This document shows, in pieces, positions 43,884 through 52,385 of a DNA stretch of 64,000 nt. Every line of letters begins with the position of its first letter. Position 1 is the stretch's first letter. Made by a program: the position numbers and the translations under genes. This DNA comes from Streptomyces neyagawaensis (GTDB lineage: Bacteria > Actinomycetota > Actinomycetes > Streptomycetales > Streptomycetaceae): NCBI RefSeq assembly GCF_023516595.1, contig NZ_JAMGBG010000019.1, positions 62,001 through 126,000 on the forward strand, in the 5' to 3' direction. The notes beneath the pieces were generated by a model, which did no database searches, was not told the DNA's origin, and was given only the letters and a program-made list of their open reading frames with translations.

Positions 43884-46703
43884 ATGGTGACGTTCGCTCA
43901 GGCGCAGGAGCGCGCCGAGGAATGGATCAACGGTGATCTGCCCGCGTATCAGCATCGTGAGGTGCGGGTGCGGGAGTTCGACCTGGGGTTCGTGGTGTGG
44001 GCGGAGGACCGTGCGGACGGTCCGCGGTCCGACGGCGGCGCGCAGCGGCTGGTGATCGCTAGGGACAGCGGGGAGGCCACGTTGTGGCCGTCGCTGCCGG
44101 TGGGTGAGGTGATCCGCCGTTACGAGGAGGAGTACGGCCGGACGGAGGCGCCGCCCGCCGAGGCGCCGGCTCCTCCGGCGCGGGTGGATCTGAACCAGAC
44201 GTCGTTCCTGCTGACTCCGCCGGAGTGGTTGCAGGACGCGGCGGACCGGATGGGCATCCCGGACCGCCGTTCGGGCGCCGGTGCTGGTGCCGGTTCGGCT
44301 GTCGGCTCCGGTGCTGGTGCTGGTGCCGGTGGGTCGGACGGTGCCGGGTCGCGTCCGGCGGGCTCCGTGGCCGGTGGTGCGATGCCGGAGACCTTGGCCG
44401 GGCCGTCGGGTCCGCCCTCCCCGCCCTCCCCGCCCTCCCCGGCTTCCGTCGGCGGGGCGCCGGTGCCGGCGGACGCCACGCCGTGGCCGGCGGCCGCGTC
44501 GGCGGAGGACGAGGTGCGGGACGCGGTGCCGCCGCCGAGGGACGCCGAGCCGCATGACGCGGTGCCGGGTGTGCCGGACGGGGCGACGCCGTGGGCCGGT
44601 ACGGACACCAACGCCGAGATCGAGGACGACCGTTCGGTGCCGCTGCCGGACACGGTGTTCGCGCCGCAGCTGACCGAGGTGAGCGACGAGGACGACACCC
44701 CGCCGCCCAGTGCCCTGCCCGAGGCCAAGACCGCGCTGATCACCGGTGGCAGCCAGCTCCCGCGCACAGCTGTGGCTCCTGCGCTGGACCCGTCGGGGCA
44801 GCCGCAGTCGCAGCCGCCGGCCGGTCCGGCGACGCCGCCGCCGGGCACGCCGTCGTACGGGTACCCGCAGGGCGGCCCGCAGGGGCCCGGTACTCCGCCG
44901 CCGGGGCGTCCGCTGCCGCCGCACGCCGGGGACATCGCCGACGCGGCGACGAGCAAGGCGGCGCCGCCCCCGCGCAGGGGCGGCAGGAGCGGTGGGCCGG
45001 GTACGCCGCCGCCTCCGCCGGGAGTGCCGGGTGCGCCGGGTGCCCGTCCGGGCGCGACGCCCCCGCCGTCCGCTCCGGCCGGCGCGTACGTGCCGACGCA
45101 GATGGTCTCCGCCCTCGGCCCGGACGGGCCCGAGGGCGTGCCCGGCGCTCCGGGCCAGCCGGGTGCGCCGAATCCGCCGGGGGGTACGCCCGCCGGTGGG
45201 GTGCATCACGCGGCGACGATGCTGGCCGGGCCCGCCGTGGGTGGTCCGGGGGCTCCGCTGCCGCCCGGTGTTCCGGGTGCTCCGGGCCAGCCGGGTGCTC
45301 CCGGTGCCCCTGGTGCTCCCGGTGCTCCCGGTGCCCCTGGTGCGCCGAATCCGCCGGGGGGTACGCCCGCCGGTGGGGTGCATCATGCGGCGACGATGCT
45401 GGCCGGGCCCGCCGTGGGTGGTCCGGGGGCTCCGCTGCCGCCGGGTGCTCCCGGTGTTCCGGGTCAGCCCGGCATCCCGCCCGGTGGTCCCGCTCCGGTG
45501 CATCACGCCGAGACGATGCTGGCGGGGCCCGCGGTGGGCGGTCCGGGCGCGCCCGGCATGCCGCAGCCGCCCGGCCCGCCCGGTGTGCCGCCGGGCCCGC
45601 AGGGCATGCCCGGACAGCCGGGTCACCCTGGTCATCCCGGTCACCCTGGTCATCCCGGTCACCCGGGGCACCCCGGGCAGCCGATGGGCGGCCCGCCGGC
45701 GTACGGGTATCCGCAGCAGCCGACGGGGCAGCCGACCGTGGGTCCGGGCTACCAGGCCGTCCTGCGGTACCGCGCGCCCGACGGCTCCGAGCAGCAGGTG
45801 ATCCGGCGTTCCGCTCCGGGCACCCCGCACCCGGAGTGGCAGATCTTCCACGAGCTGCGCGGGCTGAACATTCCGCCGGAGGCGGTGCTGGAGCTGCACA
45901 CGGAGCTGGAGTCGTGCGAGCTGCCGGGCGCCTACTGCGCGCGGATGATCCGTGAGCAGTGGCCGAACGCGCGCATCACGTCCATCGCCCCCTACGGCAA
46001 GGACCACGCGAGCCGGCAGCAGGGCATGGCGCAGCTGCTGGCGCACCAGGGCGAGTTGCACCAGGTCGCGGACGGTCCGGCGCGACTCGCGCCGGTGCGT
46101 GCGCCGTTGCCGCCGGTGCAGCCGGCGCCGCCGATCCCTCCGGAGGCGATCGGGCAGGAGCTGGCGGCGGCGTTCGGGCCGGGGGTGTTCCGGTTCGACC
46201 AGCAGGCGGTGTCGCGCCAGGGTGTGCCGCCGATCGTGGCGCACACGCTGGTGGTGGCCGGACTGCCGGTGGACATGGGCCCGTTCTTCTGGGCGCAGGC
46301 CCAGCCGGGGCGTCCGGTGCCGACGCTGGCGGAGCTGGCGCAGGAGCGGGGTGTGCAGCCGGCGGCGGACGCGGGCTCGTACCTGGTGATGGGCAGCGAC
46401 TTCGGCAAGGCGCTGTGTGTGCAGTACGGCACGGCGAACATCGTGGCGGTGCCGGTGGAGGCGGGGCCGGGCGGTGCGCCCGTACCGCCGCAGTTCGTGA
46501 ACACCGGGCTGCCGGAGTTCGCGCGCTGCCTGGCGCTGCTGGGCCGGATGTGGCGGCTGCGGTTCGGGTTGAACCAGGAGCAGGCGGGCCGCTGGACCGT
46601 CGACTTCCAGGCGCAGCTGGCCGCCCTGGACCCGGCGGCGCTCGGCTCGCCGGAGAGCTGGTGGTCGGTGCTGCTGGAGCAGATGTGGGACGGCCTGCTG
46701 TGA
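43884..46703 (+). CDS. Fusion protein: collagen-like linker, deaminase-like domain and SUKH-4 domain
   Basis: 939 residues. A first domain (about 1-80, immunity-like, FAQAQERAEEWINGD; VVWAEDRADG) is followed by a very long Pro/Gly/Ala linker (about 85-620). The linker includes GAPGAPGAPG collagen-like runs, three copies of an HHA(A/E)TMLAGPAVGGPGAP unit and a (GHP)n stretch near 590. Then comes a deaminase-like domain (about 623-735) with WQIFHELRGLNIPPEAV, LHTELESCELPGAYC (H672, Cys pair) and YGKDHASRQQGM, close to XOO_2897-type deaminases, and last a SUKH-4-like region (about 756-939). The usual HAE is HTE, so catalysis is uncertain. No signal peptide; it appears cytosolic. Co-transcribed with the SMI1 gene. 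Confidence 0.75.
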   Translation: MVTFAQAQERAEEWINGDLPAYQHREVRVREFDLGFVVWAEDRADGPRSDGGAQRLVIARDSGEATLWPSLPVGEVIRRYEEEYGRTEAPPAEAPAPPARVDLNQTSFLLTPPEWLQDAADRMGIPDRRSGAGAGAGSAVGSGAGAGAGGSDGAGSRPAGSVAGGAMPETLAGPSGPPSPPSPPSPASVGGAPVPADATPWPAAASAEDEVRDAVPPPRDAEPHDAVPGVPDGATPWAGTDTNAEIEDDRSVPLPDTVFAPQLTEVSDEDDTPPPSALPEAKTALITGGSQLPRTAVAPALDPSGQPQSQPPAGPATPPPGTPSYGYPQGGPQGPGTPPPGRPLPPHAGDIADAATSKAAPPPRRGGRSGGPGTPPPPPGVPGAPGARPGATPPPSAPAGAYVPTQMVSALGPDGPEGVPGAPGQPGAPNPPGGTPAGGVHHAATMLAGPAVGGPGAPLPPGVPGAPGQPGAPGAPGAPGAPGAPGAPNPPGGTPAGGVHHAATMLAGPAVGGPGAPLPPGAPGVPGQPGIPPGGPAPVHHAETMLAGPAVGGPGAPGMPQPPGPPGVPPGPQGMPGQPGHPGHPGHPGHPGHPGHPGQPMGGPPAYGYPQQPTGQPTVGPGYQAVLRYRAPDGSEQQVIRRSAPGTPHPEWQIFHELRGLNIPPEAVLELHTELESCELPGAYCARMIREQWPNARITSIAPYGKDHASRQQGMAQLLAHQGELHQVADGPARLAPVRAPLPPVQPAPPIPPEAIGQELAAAFGPGVFRFDQQAVSRQGVPPIVAHTLVVAGLPVDMGPFFWAQAQPGRPVPTLAELAQERGVQPAADAGSYLVMGSDFGKALCVQYGTANIVAVPVEAGPGGAPVPPQFVNTGLPEFARCLALLGRMWRLRFGLNQEQAGRWTVDFQAQLAALDPAALGSPESWWSVLLEQMWDGLL
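45163..45681 (+). repeat. Repeats in the linker of the SUKH-4 fusion
   Basis: A block of about 105 bp at 45163-45267 recurs almost exactly at 45340-45444 (177 bp apart), and a shorter variant lies near 45494-45560. Collagen-like GGTGCTCCC units lie between them. At 45621-45681 GGTCACCCTGGTCATCCC repeats encode Gly-His-Pro. All keep the frame, so they vary the linker length without breaking the gene. Confidence 0.85.
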
Positions 46704-46736
46704 GCCGCGGCCGCTGACGGCGGCGGTGTGAACATG

Positions 46737-46774
46737 AGGGGCCGGGCCCGGTCGTACGACCGGGCCCGGCCCCT
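46737..46774. terminator. Perfect 38-bp palindrome after the SUKH-4 fusion gene
   Basis: From A46737 to T46774 the sequence is a perfect palindrome centred on GTCGTACGAC. It can form a stem of about 17 bp with a tiny loop. It lies 33 bases after the stop codon and is best read as the operon terminator. Confidence 0.8.
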
Positions 46775-46916
46775 CCGCGTTGTCCGCCGTGTCGCGTGAC
46801 GCGCTTCCGCCGCCCGGCCCCTCGCCCGGAGTGTCGTGTTGTGAACACGTCTGTCTGATCCATCAAGATATGCGCCACATCGGCATTCCGTGTGCGTCCG
46901 GCGAGAGGTTCCCAGC

Positions 46917-47801
46917 ATGAGCAGCGCACCGACGGCGCCCCACGGGTGCGACTTCGAGTTCGACGTCGTACGGCGTGGCTACCGCCCCGACCAGGTCGAC
47001 GCGTGCGCGGCGGCCCTCTCGCGGGACCGTGACGCGGCGTGGGAGCGGGCGGCCCGGCTGACCGTGCTCGCCAAGGAGATGGGCGCGGAGTTGGCCCGGC
47101 TCAGGGAGACCGTCGCCGGGCTGCCCCAGCAGACGTACGAGGCGCTCGGCGGGCGGGCGCGGCAGTTGTTCGAGCTCTGCGTCGAGGAGGCGGCGGCGCT
47201 GCGGGAGGGCGGCCGTGCCGATGCCCGGCGGTTCGTCGAGGAGGCCGAGGAGGCCGCGCGGCGGCTGCGGGAGGAGTCGCGGGCGTACGCCGACCAGGTG
47301 CGCGGCGAGGCGGACGAGCGGGCCCGGCAGCGGGTGCTCTCGGCCCGGGCGCAGGCGGACGATCTGCGGATCGCGGCGCGGCTGTCCGTGAAGGAGGGGC
47401 GGACCGAGGCACTGGCCGCGCTGCGGGAGGTGCGGGAGCGCACCGAGGGCATGCTCACGGAGATCGACAAGGAGTTCGCCGAGCGGGTGGCCGACATCGA
47501 GCGGGCGGTCGCCGAGCGGGAGGCCGTGTTCGACGCGCGCCACGCGGAGCGGGTCGCCCGTGCGGAGGCCGCGGTCGTCGAGGCGGAGCGGGCTCTCGCC
47601 GAGGCGGAGCGGCACGCGGCGCAGACGCAGACGGAGGCGGAGGCCCGTGCCGCCGAGCTGATCGCGGAGGCACGGGTCCGGGAGGAGCGCGTCGCACGGG
47701 ACACCGAGCGGGTCCTGCGCGAGCACGCCGAGCGCGGAGAGGGACTGAAGGTGCAGATGGACTACGTCCGCGACAGCCTGTCTGCGCTCACGGGTGACTG
47801 A
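46917..47801 (+). CDS. DivIVA-like coiled-coil protein (cellulose-binding protein family of streptomycetes)
   Basis: 294 residues from the ATG at 46917, with GAGAGG upstream. The N-terminus (FEFDVVRRGYRPDQVDACAA) is the DivIVA-type membrane-targeting motif. From about residue 45 to 285 the protein is an almost unbroken Ala/Glu/Arg coiled coil with heptad spacing, with a short break at GLPQQTYEALGG. Streptomycete genomes label relatives cellulose-binding protein, but the shape fits a cytoskeletal or polar-scaffold protein like DivIVA, Scy or FilP. Binding to cellulose is not supported by the sequence. Monocistronic. Confidence 0.78.
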   Translation: MSSAPTAPHGCDFEFDVVRRGYRPDQVDACAAALSRDRDAAWERAARLTVLAKEMGAELARLRETVAGLPQQTYEALGGRARQLFELCVEEAAALREGGRADARRFVEEAEEAARRLREESRAYADQVRGEADERARQRVLSARAQADDLRIAARLSVKEGRTEALAALREVRERTEGMLTEIDKEFAERVADIERAVAEREAVFDARHAERVARAEAAVVEAERALAEAERHAAQTQTEAEARAAELIAEARVREERVARDTERVLREHAERGEGLKVQMDYVRDSLSALTGD

Positions 47802-47905
47802 GGGCCGGAGCTGAGGGCCGATGCCGGCCGGTGGCCGACTTCGGTTCAGGACCGATCCCGGCCGGGGACCGAGGGCCGGCCCCGGCCAGTGGTCCTTCGG
47901 CGGCC

Positions 47906-49564
47906 TCAGTCGTCGCTGCCCCTCCCCACCGCTCCCGCGAGGATCCAGCCCTCCACCGCCTCGTACTGCCTGCGCTGTTCCGCCGCCTTGCCGCGACCGG
48001 ACCACACCGTGCCCAGCCAGCCGCAGGCGAAGCCCAGCGGGATGGAGACCAGGCCCGTCGTGGTGAAGGGGAACCAGTTGAAGTCGGCGCGCGGGAACGC
48101 GGCGAACGGGGAACCGGACACGAGGTTGGTGCCGGTCATGAGGACCAGGACGGCGAGCGTGCCGCCGATGAGCGTGCACATCAGGCCCGTACGGGTGTAG
48201 CGGCGCCAGAAGAGGCCGTACACCAGGGCGGGTGCGATCGCCGAGGCGCCCAGGCAGAACGAGAGCGTGACCAGCGGCTGCAGACTGTGGTTCTGGACCA
48301 GTGTGGCGAGGACGATCGCGGTGACACCGACCGCGCCCGCGGAGAGCCGGGCGATGGTCATCTCACGGCGGGGTGTGAGGGGTTCGGACGCGACGGCCGC
48401 GAAGACGTCGTGGGCCAGGGAGTTGGCGCACGCGAGGATCATGCCCGCCACCGAGGCGAGCAGCGTCAGGAACACCGCCGTGGCGACCGTGGTGAACAGC
48501 AGCGTCTCCGCCGTGGACACCTCCGTGCCGAACGCCGCCATCGAGCCCAGCAGATAGGCCGTGTTGCCCTGGGCGTCGGCCGCCGCGATGACCTCGCGGC
48601 CGATCAGGGCCGTCGCGCCGAAGCCGACCACGGAGATGATCAGCACGAACAGGGCGACCGACGGCACCGCCCATGACAGCGAGCGGCGGACCTGACGGGC
48701 GTTGCGCGCGGTGTACATGCGCATGGTGACGTGGGGCAGGCAGGCGCCGCCGAGGACGACGGTCAACTGGGCGCTGATCATGTCGAGTTCCGGGTACGGG
48801 CCGCCCGAGAACTGGAGCCCGGAGTGGAGGTAGCCGGTGCCGACACCGCTCTTCGCCGCCGCGGCGCCCAGCAGCAGTCCGGGGTCCCAGTCGAACCTGT
48901 TCAGGATCAGTACGGCGATGATCCCGCCGGAGCCGAGCAGCATCACGATCTTGATGATCTGGATGAGGGCGGTGCCCTTCATCCCGCCGATCGCCGCGTA
49001 GCCGATCATCAGCGCGCCGACGATCACCACGACACCGGTCTTCAGACTGTCGTTGGAGAAGCCGAGGATGAACGCCAGCAGGTCACCCGTGCCGGCCAGC
49101 TGCACCAGCATCATCGGCATCAGCGCCGCGAGCGTCACGACGCACGCCGTGATGCGCACGATCCGGCCGGGCATGCGCCGGGCCAGCGCGTCGCCCATCG
49201 TGAACCGGCCCGCGTTGCGCAGGGGCTCGGCCAGCAGGAACATCAGCAGCATCAGGGACAGGGCCGTGCTGAGGGCGAGGACGACACCGTCGTAGCCGAA
49301 GAGGGCGATCACCCCGCCGGTGCCGAGGACCGTCGCCGCGGAGATGTAGTCGCCGGCGATCGCCAGGCCGTTGCGCATGGGGGAGAGCGAGCTGTAGCCG
49401 GTGTAGAACTCGTCGAGGTCGTCCCGGTCGGGGCCCGTCATCACGCACAGCAGCAGCGTGACCGTCGCGATCGCGGTGAACCCCACGAGCGACATGGCCT
49501 GCGCCGATCCGCTGAACTCGGTGAGGACACCGGCGGCGGTCGGGAGGGAGGCGGCGGTGATCAT
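47906..49564 (-). CDS. Cation/monocarboxylate symporter (SSS family, ActP/MctC type)
   Basis: 552 residues from the ATG at 49564, which overlaps the stop of the upstream DUF485-like gene (ATGA). About 13-14 transmembrane helices are present. Family signatures: DEFYTGYSSLSPMRNGLAIAG near the first helices, DYISAATVLGTGGVIALFGYD, GGMKGTALIQIIKIVMLL, and the LPHVTMRMYTA segment typical of acetate/pyruvate/propionate carriers. A DUF485-type partner is the classical companion of ActP/MctC, which supports monocarboxylate uptake with sodium or protons. Substrate not proved. Confidence 0.88.
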   Translation of the reverse strand: MITAASLPTAAGVLTEFSGSAQAMSLVGFTAIATVTLLLCVMTGPDRDDLDEFYTGYSSLSPMRNGLAIAGDYISAATVLGTGGVIALFGYDGVVLALSTALSLMLLMFLLAEPLRNAGRFTMGDALARRMPGRIVRITACVVTLAALMPMMLVQLAGTGDLLAFILGFSNDSLKTGVVVIVGALMIGYAAIGGMKGTALIQIIKIVMLLGSGGIIAVLILNRFDWDPGLLLGAAAAKSGVGTGYLHSGLQFSGGPYPELDMISAQLTVVLGGACLPHVTMRMYTARNARQVRRSLSWAVPSVALFVLIISVVGFGATALIGREVIAAADAQGNTAYLLGSMAAFGTEVSTAETLLFTTVATAVFLTLLASVAGMILACANSLAHDVFAAVASEPLTPRREMTIARLSAGAVGVTAIVLATLVQNHSLQPLVTLSFCLGASAIAPALVYGLFWRRYTRTGLMCTLIGGTLAVLVLMTGTNLVSGSPFAAFPRADFNWFPFTTTGLVSIPLGFACGWLGTVWSGRGKAAEQRRQYEAVEGWILAGAVGRGSDD

Positions 49565-50184
49565 CGGGCGGGCCCCCACGAGGAGTTCTGGTTGGTGCCC
49601 CGTCGGGGGGTGCGGTCCGTGCTGCGGCGGGTGCGGTCCGCCTCGCGCTTGGCGTCCCGGCGCGCCTCGGCCTCGGCGAGTCGGCGTATCCGGTCCGCGA
49701 GCGGGTCCACGCGGCGGCGCGCGGTGCGTTCGTACAGCCAGATCGCCAGACAGGTCACCGGCACCTGGAGCAGCCCGAGCAGCAGCCCCGTCGACAGCCC
49801 GCCGGTGACCGTGCCCGTCATGAACGACGGGGCGAACGCCGAGAGCGTCAGGAACAGCATGAAGTAGCCCAGCGCGGTCAGCGTCGCCACCCGCCGCTGC
49901 CAGCGGTACGCGCTGCGCAGCAGACGCAGGTCGCTGTGGTGGTGCAGGAGGGGGTCGTCGGACTCGTCGGGGAGCGGCGGCGCGAGGGGCGCCTCGAACC
50001 CGGACGGGTACGGCGTCGCGTACGTGGGCGAGGAGTGCGGCGCGTAGGTGGGCGAGGAGTGCGGCGCGTAGGTGGGTGAGGACTGCGGTCCGCCGTACGC
50101 GGGGGAGGGGTGCTGCGGATGTGAGGGTGGGTGGGGTGGGTGGTAGGGGGGTCGGTGCGGGGGTGACGAGAACGGGTCGGTCAT
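49561..50184 (-). CDS. DUF485-like membrane partner of the symporter
   Basis: 207 residues. A Pro/His/Ser/Tyr-rich N-terminal tail (about 1-75, with SSPTYAPH repeated) precedes the DUF485-like core: LRSAYRWQRRVATLTALGYFML (first helix), then FAPSFMTGTVTGGLSTGLLLGLLQ-type turns and a second helix ending AIWLYERTA. A basic Arg-rich cytosolic end closes it. DUF485 proteins are small subunits co-encoded with ActP-type symporters. The long Pro-rich tail is unusual for the family. Translationally coupled to the symporter. Confidence 0.82.
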   Translation of the reverse strand: MTDPFSSPPHRPPYHPPHPPSHPQHPSPAYGGPQSSPTYAPHSSPTYAPHSSPTYATPYPSGFEAPLAPPLPDESDDPLLHHHSDLRLLRSAYRWQRRVATLTALGYFMLFLTLSAFAPSFMTGTVTGGLSTGLLLGLLQVPVTCLAIWLYERTARRRVDPLADRIRRLAEAEARRDAKREADRTRRSTDRTPRRGTNQNSSWGPAR

Positions 50185-50407
50185 CCCTTGTCTCCTTGCG
50201 TGGCTCTGGTCCGGTGCCTGCGGACCGCAGGGAGCGGGGGGCGGGCGTGAACGCTACCTGTGGGTTCGGTACCGCGCGACAGTTTCTGCAAACTGAGCGG
50301 TCGGTATGCGCTTTCTTCTTGGAACCTCCACTGACCTGGGGTGTTACCCGGATTAACTCAGGTTTTTTCGGAGGGTCCTCTGCCGTGCCGCTGCCGGGCC
50401 GCGGTGC

Positions 50408-51901
50408 TCAGTCCTTCAGTACCGGGAACCTGCGCGGCGCCACCACCAGCAGCACCAGCAGCGCGACCGTCGCCGCGCACGCCGCTCCCAGGTACACCGC
50501 GTGGACCGCCTCCGCGACCGCGCGGCGGACCGGCTCCGCCGTCGTGCCCGCGTCCAGACCGTGGGTGACCGCGTCGAGGTCGCCCGCGCCACCCAGGCGG
50601 GAGGCCAGCACGCCGTTCGCGACCGCGCCGAAGACCGCAGCGCCCAGGGTCTGGCCCGTCTGGCGGCAGAAGAGGATCGACGCCGTCGCCGTGCCCCGCT
50701 CCTCCCAGCCCACCGTCGACTGGACGCCCACGATCAGCGGGAGCTGGAACAGGCCCAGCGCGGCGCCCAGCAGCAGCATCAGCAGGGTCGGCTGCCAGGC
50801 CTCGCCCGGGTAGGGGAGGAACGGGAACGCGAACAGCAGCAGCGCCGCCGCCGTGATGCCCAGGATCGCCGTGTCCCGGAAGCCGATACGGCGGTAGACG
50901 TGCTGGCTCAGGGCCGCCGACACCGGCCAGCTCAGCGTCCAGATGGAGACGACGAAGCCGGCGGCCACCGGGGCCAGGCCCAGGACCGACTGGGCGTAGG
51001 TCGCCAGGAACACCGTCGGCGCCACCATCAGCAGGCCCAGCGCGGCCAGCGCCAGGTTCACGGCCGCGATCGTGCGGCGGCGCCACACCCAGCCGGGGAT
51101 GATCGGTTCCGCGGCGCGGCGTTCGATCAGGACCAGCGCCACGACGAGGGCGACCCCCGTGCCCAGCAGGGTCAGGGAAGGCCAGGACAGCCAGGCCCAG
51201 GCCACTCCGCCCTGCACCAGCGCCGTCAGCAGGGCGCCCCCGCAGGCGAAGATCGTCAGGGCGCCGGCCCAGTCCACCCGGGGCCGCGCGGTCCGCTCCC
51301 GGACCGGCTCGTGCAGATGCCGGACCAGGAGCCACAGGGCCGCCGCGCCGAGCGGGAGGTTGATCAGGAAGATCCAGCGCCAGTCCGCGTAGGCGGCGAG
51401 GACCCCGCCCACGCCGGGGCCGGCCACCGCGGACACCGCCCACACCGTGGACAGCTTGGACTGGATCTTGGGGCGCTCCTCCAGGGGGTAGAGGTCGGCC
51501 GCCAGCGTCTGCACCGTGCCCTGGAGCGCCCCGCCGCCGAGGCCCTGGACGACCCGGAAGGCGATCAGCGCGCCCATGTTCCAGGCCAGCGCGCACAGCA
51601 GCGAGCCCAGCAGGAACAGGGCGGCGCCCGCGATCAGCACCGGCTTGCGGCCGAAGGTGTCGGAGAGCTTGCCGTAGACGGGGAGGGTGACGGTGACGGC
51701 GAGCAGATAGCCCGAGAACAGCCAGGAGAAGACGGAGAAACCACCGAGGTCGGCGACGATCTGCGGGACGGCGGTCGAGACGATCGTGGAGTCCAGCGCG
51801 GCCAGGCCCATGGCCAGCATGAGCGCGGCGGTGACCGCCCCTCGTCTGCCGGATCCGGTGGGCTGTGCCGAGTCGCGTAGCGCGGGTCGTGTCTCGCCCA
51901 C
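50408..51901 (-). CDS. MFS drug-type exporter (DHA2, EmrB/QacA family)
   Basis: 497 residues from the GTG at 51901, chosen for GGAAGGA 5 bases upstream; longer frames add no conserved residues. Fourteen hydrophobic segments are consistent with DHA2. Motif A occurs as YGKLSDTFGRKPVL between helices 2 and 3, motif C as WAVSAVAGPGVGGVLA in helix 5, and the first helix has LDSTIVSTAVPQIVADLG. Such proteins export antibiotics, dyes or metabolites in exchange for protons. No TetR gene is adjacent. It is divergent from the ABC exporter across 484 bases. Confidence 0.9.
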   Translation of the reverse strand: MGETRPALRDSAQPTGSGRRGAVTAALMLAMGLAALDSTIVSTAVPQIVADLGGFSVFSWLFSGYLLAVTVTLPVYGKLSDTFGRKPVLIAGAALFLLGSLLCALAWNMGALIAFRVVQGLGGGALQGTVQTLAADLYPLEERPKIQSKLSTVWAVSAVAGPGVGGVLAAYADWRWIFLINLPLGAAALWLLVRHLHEPVRERTARPRVDWAGALTIFACGGALLTALVQGGVAWAWLSWPSLTLLGTGVALVVALVLIERRAAEPIIPGWVWRRRTIAAVNLALAALGLLMVAPTVFLATYAQSVLGLAPVAAGFVVSIWTLSWPVSAALSQHVYRRIGFRDTAILGITAAALLLFAFPFLPYPGEAWQPTLLMLLLGAALGLFQLPLIVGVQSTVGWEERGTATASILFCRQTGQTLGAAVFGAVANGVLASRLGGAGDLDAVTHGLDAGTTAEPVRRAVAEAVHAVYLGAACAATVALLVLLVVAPRRFPVLKD

Positions 51902-52385
51902 AGGATTCCTTCCCCCTGCATCTATCTGCCGGGGACCACCATGCCACTTGTCCCTCACGTCACGGCAGGGTGCAACCTCACTGCGCCGGAAGGTGGAGTC
52001 GAACCCTGAGACCGGCTCCACCCCTCGGTGGAGGTCCCTTAGGGGTATCTCCGTACTCCGACCAGGGGCGGGTTCGTACCGCCGGAGGAAGAGACGGGAC
52101 GGTACCCGTCCTTAACCTGGCTTTACGCCGCTGGGGGGCGGTGCAACCGGGGTCCACGGGGGTGGGGACCGGACCCGCGGGGGTGGGGGCCGGACCCATG
52201 GGGGTGGGGGCCGGACCCATGGGGGTGGGGGCCGGACCCATGGGGGTGGGGTTTTCCCCAGCAGAAGACTGCGCCGAGCACCAGCGCGCGGGACACCCCT
52301 GGGCCACCAGACTCAAGGCACCACCGAGCGACAGCACCACCGCTGAGCAACAGCACCATCTGTTGACCGACTTAGGAGACATACC
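51902..52385. other. Divergent region between the MFS and ABC exporters
   Basis: 484 bases without a credible gene. It contains the MFS leader, a run of five 21-bp direct repeats (52154-52251) and the ABC leader with a TAGGAG ribosome site (52372-52377). The repeats make long artificial open frames on both strands because 21 is a multiple of three. Confidence 0.55.
52154..52251. repeat. 21-bp tandem direct repeats upstream of the ABC exporter
   Basis: Four full units (starting 52154, 52175, 52196, 52217) and one partial (52238) of the form CC(A/G)(C/T)GGGGGTGGGG(A/G)CCGGAC. The last three are identical up to the truncation. Period 21 bp is two helical turns, so all units face the same side. 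They lie 135-230 bases before the ABC start codon and could be a repeated binding site or plain slippage. Confidence 0.85.

Noticed and set aside
45163..45681. Repeats here as a non-coding satellite
   Set aside because: They keep the reading frame of a gene with good flanking domains and encode collagen-like and Gly-His-Pro runs.
46917..47801. A true cellulose-binding protein, the common label for this family
   Set aside because: No signal peptide or carbohydrate-binding module is present; the sequence is a cytosolic coiled coil with a DivIVA-like N-terminus.
52154..52251. 21-bp repeats as a CRISPR array, or the MGPAPTP-type repeats they encode as a protein
   Set aside because: There are no unique spacers between units, no cas genes are near, and open frames on both strands follow from a period divisible by three.
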